The notes beneath the pieces were generated by a model. That model was not told the origin of the DNA and searched no databases. It saw nothing but the letters and a program-made list of their open reading frames with translations. From positions 4,155,501 through 4,219,500 of the forward strand of contig NZ_CP031168.1 of assembly GCF_022354825.1 (NCBI RefSeq): a DNA stretch of 64,000 nucleotides, written 5' to 3'. A program made the position numbers and the translations under genes. Below are positions 8,719 to 18,579 of this stretch, one piece after another. The DNA is from Paenibacillus sp. H1-7. Its GTDB lineage: Bacteria; Bacillota; Bacilli; Paenibacillales; NBRC-103111. Within the stretch, counting starts at the first letter, position 1; every line of letters begins with the position of its first letter.

Positions 8719-10089
8719 ATGACGCGAGTAAAACAACGTAAATCCAAGAAAACCGCACTGCTGCTATTCGGACTCGTTGCAGGGATGGCCGCAGGCGGCG
8801 CACTGTATGCGATGCCCGGTTTTCAGCATATGATTCCCGAAGGCTGGAAGCAGGAGGCCAAGACGGCAGAGCCGCCGGCTCCGAAGTATAGAGAAGCTGT
8901 TGAATTTCGCATGACGGACTTCGATCATGGCTGGATCCGGTATGCGGACGGCATCATGGCGACATCGGACGGAGGCTCTTCATGGGTGAAGGCGGATAAT
9001 GTCCCGGTTGAAGCCACAACGGGATCTCAGCCGGAAGATCAATGGATGATTTTACAAGAGTCCAAGCCCGTCACAACGATCAAGTATCTTGAGAAAGAAT
9101 ATTCGCTTAAGCAAATGCAAATGATGACGGACCGAGTAGGCTGGGCGCTCGTTCAGGATCAAGGCGCTATAGGAGAGAAGCTGTTCGTCACAACCGATGG
9201 GGGCGCTAGCTGGCAGTCCGAGGTTACAAGCGGTGTAAAGGATGCGATCCAAGAGGAAAAGCGGCTGCTGCAAAGGATGCAGAACGAATCGCAGTGGTAC
9301 GCTTCCAAAGAACAGGCGGAACAGGCATTCCGCTCCGAATGGCTGCTGATCCCTGGAACGGTTAGTCAGGGGGATGTCGCGCTGATTCGCCATAATAAGC
9401 CGGGAACGATGGATTGGCAGGGGAAAACCTATACGTTACAGCCGTTCGGCGCAGGTTACTTTACCTATTTGCCAATCAGTACCGAAGTGAAGCCGGGCGA
9501 TTATCCGATCGGCGATCAAATCTTGAAGGTGACGGCTCAAAACTTCCCTAAGCAGTATCTTCAAGTGACGGAAGAGATGAACAGCATGCGCCAGGACACG
9601 AAGCGAATCCAAGCGGACCAGGTAAAAATAGATGCAGCACGAAGCATTTCCGCTCCTGAGTTTCTGTTCACATCGGAATTCATCAAACCGATTGAAGGTA
9701 TTTTGACGACGCCTTACGGGCATATGCGCTATGTCAACGGCAAGCTGAGCGGATCCCATCTGGCACTAGACCTCGCGGCCAAGCAAGGTACGCCAATCAA
9801 AGCGACGAACGATGGAGTGGTCGCCCTGGCGGACAGCTTGTACTTAACCGGCAATTCGATCTACATCGATCACGGAATCGGGCTGTTCTCTCAATATGCC
9901 CACCTGTCGGAGCTGAAGGTTAAGACCGGAGATAAAGTTAAGAAAGGCGACATCATCGGCTTGGTAGGCTCCACGGGCTTCTCTACCGGCCCGCATTTGC
10001 ACTTTACCTTCTGGGCGAACAATGTGCCGGTGAATCCGAATTTGTATTTTAATACGACACCGTTTCATTGGCTAGGCAAGCCGCAATAA
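8719..10089 (+). CDS. M23 (LytM-type) peptidase with membrane anchor and BNR-like repeats
   Basis: A 456-residue protein anchored by one N-terminal helix (residues about 12-32) and otherwise extracellular. Residues 60-165 contain two BNR/photosynthesis-stability-like phrases (TSDGGSSWVKA and TTDGGASWQSE), which usually mark beta-propeller-type folds. The C-terminal domain is M23: H347-LAL-D351, then SIYIDHG, YAHLS, and the H426-L-H428 pair in GPHLHF, so the zinc ligands of lysostaphin-type endopeptidases are intact. It probably cuts peptidoglycan cross-links or carries the fold as a scaffold. GGAGG lies about eleven bases before ATG. The BNR-like plus M23 combination is unusual. Confidence 0.85.
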   Translation: MTRVKQRKSKKTALLLFGLVAGMAAGGALYAMPGFQHMIPEGWKQEAKTAEPPAPKYREAVEFRMTDFDHGWIRYADGIMATSDGGSSWVKADNVPVEATTGSQPEDQWMILQESKPVTTIKYLEKEYSLKQMQMMTDRVGWALVQDQGAIGEKLFVTTDGGASWQSEVTSGVKDAIQEEKRLLQRMQNESQWYASKEQAEQAFRSEWLLIPGTVSQGDVALIRHNKPGTMDWQGKTYTLQPFGAGYFTYLPISTEVKPGDYPIGDQILKVTAQNFPKQYLQVTEEMNSMRQDTKRIQADQVKIDAARSISAPEFLFTSEFIKPIEGILTTPYGHMRYVNGKLSGSHLALDLAAKQGTPIKATNDGVVALADSLYLTGNSIYIDHGIGLFSQYAHLSELKVKTGDKVKKGDIIGLVGSTGFSTGPHLHFTFWANNVPVNPNLYFNTTPFHWLGKPQ

Positions 10090-10170
10090 GCTGCTGTAAC
10101 AAGGTATTGCGAATTCGCCCATATTATGGTAGCTTAATTGGAAATATCTTCAACTGGGGTGGTGGAAACC

Positions 10171-10752
10171 GTGAAGAATCCGATTTTATTGTCGTTTCCC
10201 GAAAGCTTCGAAACCGACCGATTGTTAATTCGCGCTCCGCTGTGGGGAGACGGGGAAGCAGTGAACGAAGCGGTAAAGGAAAGCATCGAGGAGCTGCGTC
10301 ATTGGATGCCGTGGGCGCAGCAGATTCCGAGCCTCGAAGAGTCAGAGCTTAACATTCGCCAGGCGCGGCTGAAATTTTTGGACCGAACCGACTTGCGCCT
10401 CATGTTAATGAATAAGGTTACAGGGGAGCTTGTCGGGTGCAGCGGTCTGCACCGGATCGATTGGGAAGCCGGGCGCTTCGAGATCGTTTACTGGGTGCGC
10501 ACATCCTGTGCAGGACAAGGCTACATTACCGAGGCGGTCAATGGAATTACGGAATTCGCCATTTGGCACTTGAATGCCAACCGGATCGAAATCCGCTGCG
10601 ATTCCCTGAATTCCCGAAGCAGTAAGGTGGCTGAGAGAGCCGGCTTCACGCTCGAAGCGGTATTGCGGAGTGAGGCCCGCGATGTTAAGGGGGCTTTACG
10701 AGATACGATGATTTATGCCAAGGTACGTGGAGAAGAATTCCCAAACAGCTAG
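10171..10752 (+). CDS. GNAT acetyltransferase, RimJ/RimL type
   Basis: A 193-residue GNAT-family N-acetyltransferase of the RimJ/RimL branch, using acetyl-CoA to modify protein N-termini or small amines. The N-terminus FETDRLLIRAP, the central GCSGLHRIDWEAGRFEI strand pair, CAGQGYITEAV (acetyl-CoA loop) and ANRIEIRCDSLNSRSSKVAERAGF are all family signatures. GTG 10171 is chosen because GGTGG precedes it and homologues begin at the matching residue; the frame is open back to TTG 10138. The stop codon lies inside the terminator hairpin. Confidence 0.85.
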   Translation: MKNPILLSFPESFETDRLLIRAPLWGDGEAVNEAVKESIEELRHWMPWAQQIPSLEESELNIRQARLKFLDRTDLRLMLMNKVTGELVGCSGLHRIDWEAGRFEIVYWVRTSCAGQGYITEAVNGITEFAIWHLNANRIEIRCDSLNSRSSKVAERAGFTLEAVLRSEARDVKGALRDTMIYAKVRGEEFPNS

Positions 10753-10779
10753 CTCCGAACAGGAGCCAGCTGTTTTTTT
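10744..10779 (+). terminator. Rho-independent terminator overlapping the GNAT stop codon
   Basis: AACAGCTAGCTCC (10744-10756) pairs with GGAGCCAGCTGTT (10762-10774), one mismatch, followed by a run of T. Confidence 0.88.
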
Positions 10780-10820
10780 GTTGATATGATTGATAGCGGT
10801 TTCATTTTTGTAATAATTTG

Positions 10821-10848
10821 TTGACAAACGTATGATTCCTGATATATT
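10821..10848 (+). promoter_or_regulatory. SigA-like promoter of the first solute-binding lipoprotein gene
   Basis: A perfect TTGACA (10821-10826), 16-base spacer and TATATT (10843-10848). This gives an untranslated leader of about 120 bases before the TTG start at 10978. Confidence 0.6.
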
Positions 10849-10977
10849 GATCTTAATAAGGAATGTTTCTGGAAAGATTAAATATAATGCATTTGCAAGC
10901 GATTGGACGAGTGGCTTTCGCAACATCTTGAATGCGCTTCCAGTTTGGATTCATTTACTACTTAAGGGGGTCATTTC

Positions 10978-12321
10978 TTGAACAAAGTCATTTCCACAGC
11001 CATTTCATGCACGCTGCTTATTCCGCTGCTTGCAGCCTGCAGCTCTTCGTCAACAACTTCGACTGACAAGGCTCCTGCAGAAACTGCCGCCGATTTGAAC
11101 AAGGTCGATAACGAGCCGGTAACGCTCACCTTCAAGTCGGATTTTCCTGACGATATGGATGTATTCAACCAATATTACGGCGATCGCATCAAGCAGAAAT
11201 TTCCGAACGTGACCATCAATTTCATTCCGCGTACGACGGGCCAGACTTTACAGGACCTGCTTAATGCCGGTACTTATCCTGACATCATGTACGGCAAGAC
11301 CAACGGGGTAGACGGGTTTATCATCGAAACGGGCCTCGCCTACGATATGTCCGAGCTTGTGAAGAAATATAATTATGATTTGTCCCGCTTCAAACCGCAG
11401 CTTATCGACGCTATCCGCAACACGAATCCGGACGGACAATTGTTCGGTCTTCCAATGCCGGACTTCGACCCGCAGGTGCTTTATTATAACAAATCGATTT
11501 TCGACCGGTTCGGTGTCCCTTATCCGAAGGATGGAATGACATGGGACGAAGTGTACGACCTGGCTCAGAAGCTGACGAGAGTGGATGGCGGCAAAGTATA
11601 TCGCGGCTTCAGCATGCAGCAAGGGGTCATCATGAGAGATAATCAGCTTGGCATTCCGTATTTGGATCCGAAGGCTGACAAAATGTACAATGACGAAGCT
11701 TGGAAGAAGCAGTTTGAGAACCTTGCGCGCTTTTATCAAATTACGAACAATAACCGGGATACGAAGAACAGATCGGCCGGCGTCGAATCGGATGCTTTTA
11801 TCAAAGGCGATGTAGCGATGCAGGTTAACCAGCTTACCAAGTTCCGTACGTTCCCGGAAGGCTTGGAGTGGGATATGGTCACCATCCCGACGTTCAAAGA
11901 AAAGCCTAACACCATGAATCAGTCGTCCTCCGCATACTGGTTCATCACGAATACGAATAAGAATAAAGACATTTCCTTTAAAATTATTGCTTATCTGCTT
12001 TCGGATGAAGTACAAACGGATTATGCCACGAATTTGGCAGGCCTGCCATCGATCAAAGCGATGGACAAAGCGGTCAAAACGTTCGGCCAGAACGTTCCGG
12101 CTCTAAAAGGAAAGCATGTCGAAGCAGCCTATAAATATGATTTGGCACCGGCCTCTCCTCAAAGGGACAAAGGGCTTGTCAAGGCGGATCCGAACAAAGT
12201 CGCCTCCGCTATTAATAATGCTTTCCTCAAAGTCGTTATCGATGGAGTGGACATTAATACCGCATTGAGGCAAGCCGGCGAGGATATAACCAAAGCGATT
12301 GACGAGAAACGGACCAAATAG
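10978..12321 (+). CDS. ABC transporter solute-binding lipoprotein (family 1)
   Basis: A 447-residue carbohydrate-type solute-binding lipoprotein displayed on the outer face of the membrane. The lipobox LLAAC places the lipidated cysteine at C21. Typical family 1 phrases follow: YPDIMYGKTNG, VLYYNKSIFDRFGVPYPKDGMTWDEVYDLAQKL-like segment and AMQVNQLTKFR. TTG is the start, with AAGGGGG eight bases upstream. It precedes the membrane AraC-type sensor at 12613 and its own terminator lies at 12381. A second, different binding protein is encoded with the permeases at 16955, so this one may instead feed the sensor or a distant permease pair. Confidence 0.88.
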   Translation: MNKVISTAISCTLLIPLLAACSSSSTTSTDKAPAETAADLNKVDNEPVTLTFKSDFPDDMDVFNQYYGDRIKQKFPNVTINFIPRTTGQTLQDLLNAGTYPDIMYGKTNGVDGFIIETGLAYDMSELVKKYNYDLSRFKPQLIDAIRNTNPDGQLFGLPMPDFDPQVLYYNKSIFDRFGVPYPKDGMTWDEVYDLAQKLTRVDGGKVYRGFSMQQGVIMRDNQLGIPYLDPKADKMYNDEAWKKQFENLARFYQITNNNRDTKNRSAGVESDAFIKGDVAMQVNQLTKFRTFPEGLEWDMVTIPTFKEKPNTMNQSSSAYWFITNTNKNKDISFKIIAYLLSDEVQTDYATNLAGLPSIKAMDKAVKTFGQNVPALKGKHVEAAYKYDLAPASPQRDKGLVKADPNKVASAINNAFLKVVIDGVDINTALRQAGEDITKAIDEKRTK

Positions 12322-12380
12322 GGTTCAAGCAACAGCTTCTTATGCCAGTTCAACATGATTATAAAAACACGAGAATGAAG

Positions 12381-12408
12381 AGTCCCGGATGATTCCGGGG
12401 CTTTTTTG
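12381..12408 (+). terminator. Rho-independent terminator
   Basis: AGTCCCGG (12381-12388) pairs with CCGGGGCT (12395-12402), including one G-T pair, and is followed by six T. Confidence 0.85.
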
Positions 12409-12612
12409 GTGTTTCTGGAATGTTTAACCGCAGCGCGCATGCGCGATGACCATTTCTTTTTGATATTGTTAAAACGAAAGCCTTCCACAAGTTCGACCGG
12501 ATTTCCTCCTTACATCTTGCGTAAAATCGTAATACACTTGGATCATAGATAAGAAAATCATGGGATCTTATAAAGCGGTTGCAATCAACGTTTGTTTAGG
12601 GGGTATCTGAAT

Positions 12613-14928
12613 ATGAAGCGATCCGTGTTTATCCGGCTGCTGTTTCACTTGACCGTCGCGATGATGGTCATTACATTGCTGGTCGGCACACTTGTATATC
12701 GCTATACGAACTCCATGCTCAAGGAGGAAGTGCTCGGAAGCAATACGGAGCTGCTGGACCAATCGAGAAAAATTGTCGAACAGGCATTCGGCGAAGTACA
12801 GCAGATGGCCAGCTCACTGGCATTGAATACCGATGTCCAAAAATCCGTATGGCTGCCGTGGAATCTGGAGGAGGAATACCGTTTCTTGAAAAATACGGGA
12901 GACTTGTTTTCTACGCGAATCAACTCTTCCAATTACATCGACTCCATTTATTTGTATAGTGCGGTTAATAAAAAGCTCATATCCAGCTCGGGGATCACCG
13001 ATATCGCCGATTTCCTTTATGCCGATCATCTGAGCAAATTTCTGGAGGGGCGTACGACTTCCGCTTGGGAGGCTGCCAATGCCGCTTCGGCGGTGCGCTC
13101 CGATACCGTCATCTCGTTTTATTTCAGCGTGCCGATTCAAAGTGTGAAGAAGCAAGGCGCACTTCAGATCAATTTGAAGGAGGACGTACTGTATAACGCT
13201 GTGGTGAACACGAATAAGCGTAAGCTAGGCAATGTGGCGATTTTGAACCCGGAGGGGCAGGTGCTGTCTTACAAAGACAAATCGATGCTTCTGACCCGCT
13301 TCAACCAGACCGACATGGAGCGGATTCAGCGTGAAAAGGTAGGGTACTTCGTGGAGGAAATCCATGGCGAACCTACCCTAGTTTCCTTTATGACCTCATC
13401 GTTTAACGGGTGGATCTACCTGACCCTCAATCCTTACGACGAAGTATTCAAGCGATCCAAGGACGTCATTCATCTTACGATATTTATTTCGCTGTTCGTA
13501 CTGGTGCTGGGCGTACTGATGATGGTAGTAGTATCGCGCAATTACTATAAGCCGGTTAAAAAAATGGTGATGGCTCTTGCTTCGAACAGGGAGAATCCTC
13601 TGCAGGACATGCAAGGGAAAGATGAATTCGGTTTTATTGGCGAATCGATCAACCGGCTGTTCCATGAGAACGAAGAGTTCAAAGCTAAATTCCGCAGTCA
13701 GGAATTGATATTGCAGGACCACGTGCTGGTCAATCTGTTGTCCGGCAAAACCACCGATGAGAAGGACATGCTGCGGCAGCTGGAATATTACGGTTTGGAT
13801 TTGAATCCGGAGCATTTCATGGTGCTGGTGCTGCGAGTCCATATGGAGGCTGCTTCGATAACGGAGAGCGGGGAGCAGGAGCGCAACCTGATCTATTTTC
13901 AAATTAGGTCGATCTGCGAGCAAGCTATGGCCGGCTTTGGAAAAGGCGTCTATGTCAGCCAATTCCACAGGCACGATGTCATCATCATGAACACCGGAAA
14001 CGAGCCGGATCATTCGCACGCATTCGAGAAAGCAAAGGAGCTAGCCCTCCGCATGATTTCTGTCGTGAGTGAACAAATGGATGATGTCGTAATGACCGTG
14101 GGCATAGGCGGCAAGTATAAAAAGCTTACCGAAATCGCTTTGTCCTATAACGAAGCAGCGGAAGCATTGTTGTATGAGCAAGTAGCAGGGCAAGGAAGCA
14201 TTCTGTCGCTTCATGATTTGGAATTGAACCGTTCGAACAGGAACCGGTTTATCGCATACCGCCAACAGGTGGAGAAGCTGATAGCGGAGCTCAAGACAGG
14301 CAATCTGGACAAGGCGCTTGCTCAGAAGGACGAAATGATCACGCAATTGAACAACGATTCGCAGTTCGGCTTCTCCTACAAGCATATGATTTTGACGCAT
14401 TTATTGAACGGATTGGTTGCCGTCCGGGTGGAGCTTGTACAAAGAGGCGGGGGACCGGATGAGGAAGAACGGCATTGGTACGCCGATTTTGCCAAATTGC
14501 AAAGTCCTGAGGACGTGCAGCATTGGTTTGGAGAGCTGATCAGGAATACCGCGTCGGAGCTTCAGGATAAGAGGGAGAACAAAAATGCCGAAGTCATTGA
14601 AAAGCTCACAGCGTACATCCGCGCCCATTTCCGGGAGCCTCTTAGCCTGCAGATGCTCGCTGATCTCGTTTTTATGAACAGCAATTATTTGTCCAAAGTG
14701 TTTAAGGAGGTAACCGGCAAAACCTTCATCGATTATTTGACGGAGATCCGGTTCGAGGAAGCATGCCGACTGCTGGACAATACGGATAAAAATATTAATG
14801 AAATCGCCGAGCTCACCGGCTTCGGTCAAAAGCAAAACGTTATTCGAACCTTCAAGAAGATGACCGGTTTGACGCCTACGGAATATCGAAACCGCAGCTC
14901 TCTGGATCGTTTGAGAATCGAAAACTGA
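12613..14928 (+). CDS. Membrane-bound sensor/transcription regulator with AraC-type HTH
   Basis: A 771-residue one-component regulator of the kind paired with LplABC-like sugar transporters in Paenibacillus. One transmembrane helix lies near residues 8-28, an extracellular cache-like sensor region spans about 30-285, and a second helix lies near 290-310, followed by a HAMP-like YYKPVKKMV segment. The C-terminal 100 residues are a double AraC HTH (LSLQMLADLVFMNSNYLSKVFKEVTG and INEIAELTGFGQKQNVIRTFKKMTGLTPTEYR-type motifs). The middle region resembles the YesN linker domain. ATG 12613 has AGGGGG upstream; the frame also opens at TTG 12592. It probably senses an extracellular sugar and activates the permease-sulfatase operon directly downstream. 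Confidence 0.88.
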   Translation: MKRSVFIRLLFHLTVAMMVITLLVGTLVYRYTNSMLKEEVLGSNTELLDQSRKIVEQAFGEVQQMASSLALNTDVQKSVWLPWNLEEEYRFLKNTGDLFSTRINSSNYIDSIYLYSAVNKKLISSSGITDIADFLYADHLSKFLEGRTTSAWEAANAASAVRSDTVISFYFSVPIQSVKKQGALQINLKEDVLYNAVVNTNKRKLGNVAILNPEGQVLSYKDKSMLLTRFNQTDMERIQREKVGYFVEEIHGEPTLVSFMTSSFNGWIYLTLNPYDEVFKRSKDVIHLTIFISLFVLVLGVLMMVVVSRNYYKPVKKMVMALASNRENPLQDMQGKDEFGFIGESINRLFHENEEFKAKFRSQELILQDHVLVNLLSGKTTDEKDMLRQLEYYGLDLNPEHFMVLVLRVHMEAASITESGEQERNLIYFQIRSICEQAMAGFGKGVYVSQFHRHDVIIMNTGNEPDHSHAFEKAKELALRMISVVSEQMDDVVMTVGIGGKYKKLTEIALSYNEAAEALLYEQVAGQGSILSLHDLELNRSNRNRFIAYRQQVEKLIAELKTGNLDKALAQKDEMITQLNNDSQFGFSYKHMILTHLLNGLVAVRVELVQRGGGPDEEERHWYADFAKLQSPEDVQHWFGELIRNTASELQDKRENKNAEVIEKLTAYIRAHFREPLSLQMLADLVFMNSNYLSKVFKEVTGKTFIDYLTEIRFEEACRLLDNTDKNINEIAELTGFGQKQNVIRTFKKMTGLTPTEYRNRSSLDRLRIEN

Positions 14929-14975
14929 GAAATTGAACCCTTTCCGATGAATTGATACCTGTGAATCTTATCAAA

Positions 14976-14989
14976 AGAAACCGTTTACA
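14976..14989 (+). promoter_or_regulatory. cre-like (LacI/CcpA-type) operator
   Basis: AGAAACCGTTTACA matches the catabolite-response consensus TGWAANCGNTNWCA at every constrained position except the first. It lies 82 bases upstream of the first permease, after the regulator stop codon. Binding is inference. Confidence 0.5.
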
Positions 14990-15070
14990 AAAAATCAATC
15001 TTGAGCCGGATTGCCTGAGCCCCTATGCTGAAGATGTTTTCAAAAACAAACTATAAAGACAGGGGGAATC

Positions 15071-16024
15071 ATGATGGCAATTCCGGCGACTACAGTCCAG
15101 TCGAAGGCGTTGGTCAGAAAACAGACATTATGGAAGCGCATTCTTTTATTCCGCTATTTGTATTTGATGCTTTTGCCTGCGATCGTTTATTACGGGATCT
15201 TCCATTATTATCCGATGTACGGAGCATTGATTGCGTTCAAACAATTCAGCATTACGAAGGGGATTGTTGGCAGTCCATGGGTCGGATTTCAACATTTCGA
15301 GTATTTGTTCAAGCTCGATAAATTTTGGCAGGTGTTTTGGAACACGATTGTGATCAGCTTGTACCGGTTGCTGTTCGGGTTTCCGCTGCCGCTGATTATG
15401 GCTGTACTGCTGAACGAGGTCAGGAAGCTGCTGTTCAAGCAAGTCGTCCAAACGATCGTTTATTTGCCTCACTTTATATCGTGGGTTATTATGGGAGGCT
15501 TGCTGATCAACCTGTTATCTACGGATAACGGCGTCGTCAATAACATCCTCCGTTCATTGGGGGGAGATCCGGTCGGATTTTTAACGGATGAATCCCATTT
15601 CCGCAGCACGCTCGTATGGTCGATGATCTGGAAGGAGTTCGGCTGGAACACGATCATTTATATGGCGGCGCTGGCAGGAGTGAATCCGCAGCTGTATGAG
15701 GCTGCCTTGATGGACGGAGCGAACCGTTGGCGCCGAATATGGCACATTACTCTGCCATCCATCCGCGGCACGATAGTCATCCTGCTTATTCTTCGCATCG
15801 GCAGCCTGATGGAAGCGGGGTTCGAGCAAATCTTCGTGCTGTATCACCCCGGCGTTTATAATGTAGCGGATATCATCGACACGTACGTCTACCGGATCGG
15901 GTTGACGGAAGGACGTTTCAGCCTCGCGGCTGCAGTCGGATTGTTCAAGTCGGCCATTAATTTCGTCCTGCTTGTTATTGCGAATCGACTGTCAAGAATG
16001 ATGGGCGAGCAGGGAATTTATTAG
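15071..16024 (+). CDS. Sugar ABC transporter permease, LplB type
   Basis: A 317-residue inner-membrane permease of the LplB/YtcP-associated family. It has about six transmembrane helices; the characteristic early segment PAIVYYGIFHYYPMYGALIAF and the EAA loop (YEAALMDGANRWRRIWHITLP) that docks onto the ATPase are clear. AGGGGGAATC precedes ATG 15071; a second ATG follows immediately. It is the first gene of a four-gene operon. No ATPase is encoded here, which is normal for transporters served by a shared MsmX-type ATPase. Confidence 0.9.
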   Translation: MMAIPATTVQSKALVRKQTLWKRILLFRYLYLMLLPAIVYYGIFHYYPMYGALIAFKQFSITKGIVGSPWVGFQHFEYLFKLDKFWQVFWNTIVISLYRLLFGFPLPLIMAVLLNEVRKLLFKQVVQTIVYLPHFISWVIMGGLLINLLSTDNGVVNNILRSLGGDPVGFLTDESHFRSTLVWSMIWKEFGWNTIIYMAALAGVNPQLYEAALMDGANRWRRIWHITLPSIRGTIVILLILRIGSLMEAGFEQIFVLYHPGVYNVADIIDTYVYRIGLTEGRFSLAAAVGLFKSAINFVLLVIANRLSRMMGEQGIY

Positions 16025-16067
16025 AACGATAAGGAACTACAGACGAGTAGCCGTCAGGAGGATTCAT

Positions 16068-16934
16068 ATGACACATACCGGTTTTGCGAGCAAGCTGTTT
16101 GACGGGTTCAATCTTGTGCTATTGACGCTGATTGCGTTATTGACGCTATACCCGTTCTGGGATTCACTGATCATCTCGATCACGCCGTTGAACGAAAGCT
16201 TGGCCCAAAGTGTTCACTTATTCCCTCGAACTCTAACATTAGAGTCCTATGAGTACTTATTGAAGCTGGATCAGCTTTGGACATCTTACAAGGTCAGTTT
16301 CCTGGTTACGGTTCTCGGTACGGTAATCAGCATGATCGCCACGACGCTCGCCGCCTACGCTTTATCCAAGAAAGAACTGCCCGGGGGAAGAGTCCTTATG
16401 TTCGCCATCGTCTTCACGATGATGTTCAGCGGAGGGATTATCCCGAACTATCTTGTCGTGAAGCAGCTGGGGATGATGAACTCGGTCTGGGCGATGATGA
16501 TTCCCGCTATGATTCAAACGTACAATCTCATCATCATGCGCAGTTTTTTCACATCCATTCCGGAGAGTCTGGAGGAGTCGGCTAAAATAGACGGCAGCAA
16601 CGATTTTGGCATATTGCTGCGCATTGTCATCCCTTTGTCGATGCCCGCGATTGCCACCATCTCGTTATTTTACGCGGTATCCAAATGGAACGAGTTTTTT
16701 ACGGCCGTCATGTACATTACCGACAAGGATATTTGGCCGCTACAGCTGTTCCTCCGGTCGATGCTGATCGATAATGAGGCGGCTTTTCAGTCAGGGGGGG
16801 ACAGTCCGTTTCTACTGGGACAATCCATCAAAATGGCGACAATTATGATATCAACGATTCCGGTGATGATCATTTATCCATTTTTTCAACGGTATTTCGT
16901 ACAAGGCGTTACTTTGGGCGCTGTGAAGGAATAA
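16068..16934 (+). CDS. Sugar ABC transporter permease, YtcP/LplC type
   Basis: A 288-residue partner permease. Landmarks are the N-terminal LLTLYPFWDSLIISI segment, the FSGGIIPNYLVVKQLGM strand typical of YtcP/LplC, and the EAA loop with PESLEESAKIDGSNDFGIL. About six transmembrane helices are present. AGGAGG lies seven bases before the ATG. It follows the LplB-type gene by 43 bases and precedes the binding lipoprotein by 20, so all are cotranscribed. Confidence 0.92.
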   Translation: MTHTGFASKLFDGFNLVLLTLIALLTLYPFWDSLIISITPLNESLAQSVHLFPRTLTLESYEYLLKLDQLWTSYKVSFLVTVLGTVISMIATTLAAYALSKKELPGGRVLMFAIVFTMMFSGGIIPNYLVVKQLGMMNSVWAMMIPAMIQTYNLIIMRSFFTSIPESLEESAKIDGSNDFGILLRIVIPLSMPAIATISLFYAVSKWNEFFTAVMYITDKDIWPLQLFLRSMLIDNEAAFQSGGDSPFLLGQSIKMATIMISTIPVMIIYPFFQRYFVQGVTLGAVKE

Positions 16935-16954
16935 GCTTAGAGGGGGACATGTAA

Positions 16955-18487
16955 ATGAGACGATCGAAACAAGGCGCGTTGGCTGCTCTAGCTGTTGTGT
17001 TGACCCTATCTTCAACTGCTTGCAGCAGTGGAGCGGATAATGCGAGCAAGAAGGAAGGGGGGAGTGACGGCGATAAACCAACCAAGATTGTGTTCCTGAC
17101 GCCAGGGGATAACGCGGCCATGGGAATCAAACCGGGAGATCGTATCGTCGCGGAAATCAACAAAAGATTGAACATTGATCTCGAAGTCAAATTCGTTCCT
17201 GAAAACGGTTACGAGAAAATCAACGTAGCCATGGCTACCGGCGACCTGCCGGATATCGTTACCATCAACTACCCGTCGCCATCACTGAATCAATGGATTG
17301 ACGAAGGTCTGCTGCTTCCAATCAACGACTATTTGCCTCTGATGCCGACGGTGAAAGAGAAAATCGAGAAAAATCTCCAATGGACCGCGGTGAACGGGAA
17401 ATATTACGGCTATCCGTTCATTGAGGAGCGGGCGAATACGACGATTGCCTTTCGCGCGGACTGGTTGGATGCTCTCGGCTTAAAGCCGCCGCAAACCTTG
17501 GATGAGTTTCACCAAGCGCTAAAAGATGTGACGACCAAAGACCCGGATAAAAACGGGAAAAACGACACATACGGTTTAACCGCGCAAAAGAGCACAGGCT
17601 TTAACGGATCGTTTAATTTTGTGTTCTATGCGTACGGGATGCCGCACGGGGATTGGGTTCTGGATAGCGCAGGCAAGGTAGTGCCGATCTTCGAGCATCC
17701 TGCGTTCAAGCAGGGCGTGCAGTATTTGCGCAAGCTGTGGGATGAGAAGCTGATCGATCCGGAGTTTTTATTGAACGATACGCAGCAGCGCGAGCAAAAG
17801 TTTTACCAAGGCAAGGTTGGTTTCATGTCTGCGCCGTTATTCCGTCATGTGAATCGTCTCGAAACGAGCTTGCAAAAAATTAACCCTAACGGAAAACTCG
17901 GCTATTCTGCGCCGCCCGCGGGTCCCGACGGCAAAAGAGGCATGAACAGTAATCCGAAAAACGGCTTATTCACCGGAATTACAAAGCAAGCAAAGAATCC
18001 GGAAAAGGCGGCGAAGCTCATTGAGTTTATGCTGTCCAAGGAAGGTCGCAGCTTGTTGGAGCTAGGTATGGAGGGCGTTCATTATACCAAGCAGGGCGAC
18101 AAAATCGTCTACAACGAAGAAGAGCGGGCAAAAGACGGCTTTGCCGCCAATGGTTGGGCTCATCCGCTGGCATGGGGCAGCCTTGTCTGGCCGTTGACGG
18201 AAAATTACTTGCCTCAGACGGAGCCGCAAGCCGACCGGGCGAAGGAATCCGTAGACATTGCGACCAAAAACATGGTGCCTAATCTGATCCATTCAACGAC
18301 GGTTGAGGAGATTGAGATGGGCGGCGTGCTGGGAGAGCTGATGAATCAATATTATATTGAAATGATTACGGGGAAAAGAGATATCGACACCGGGTTAACC
18401 GAGCTTTCCAAAAAATGGCGCGATCAAGGCGGGAACAAGGTGCTTGATGCCGTTAATAAAGCGTATCAGGCGCAAGGTAAGAAGTAG
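16955..18487 (+). CDS. Sugar ABC transporter binding lipoprotein, LplA type
   Basis: A 510-residue solute-binding lipoprotein of the LplA group. C23 follows a somewhat atypical lipobox (SSTAC). Family phrases include LPDIVTINYPSPSLNQWIDEG, the calcium-loop-like DPDKNGKNDTYGLT and the EKAAKLIEFMLSKEGRSLLELGMEGVHY-type segment. GAGGGGGA precedes the ATG. It is in an operon with the two permeases and a sulfatase, so the ligand may be a sulfated oligosaccharide (inference). Confidence 0.9.
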   Translation: MRRSKQGALAALAVVLTLSSTACSSGADNASKKEGGSDGDKPTKIVFLTPGDNAAMGIKPGDRIVAEINKRLNIDLEVKFVPENGYEKINVAMATGDLPDIVTINYPSPSLNQWIDEGLLLPINDYLPLMPTVKEKIEKNLQWTAVNGKYYGYPFIEERANTTIAFRADWLDALGLKPPQTLDEFHQALKDVTTKDPDKNGKNDTYGLTAQKSTGFNGSFNFVFYAYGMPHGDWVLDSAGKVVPIFEHPAFKQGVQYLRKLWDEKLIDPEFLLNDTQQREQKFYQGKVGFMSAPLFRHVNRLETSLQKINPNGKLGYSAPPAGPDGKRGMNSNPKNGLFTGITKQAKNPEKAAKLIEFMLSKEGRSLLELGMEGVHYTKQGDKIVYNEEERAKDGFAANGWAHPLAWGSLVWPLTENYLPQTEPQADRAKESVDIATKNMVPNLIHSTTVEEIEMGGVLGELMNQYYIEMITGKRDIDTGLTELSKKWRDQGGNKVLDAVNKAYQAQGKK

Positions 18488-18579
18488 ACGTCCGTAGACA
18501 AAGCTCGAGAGCATAGGTCGCGAGATCGTTGAGTCGAATCTATATTGAAGGAGAGCTTAAGAAGGGAGCGGTTCACCTT

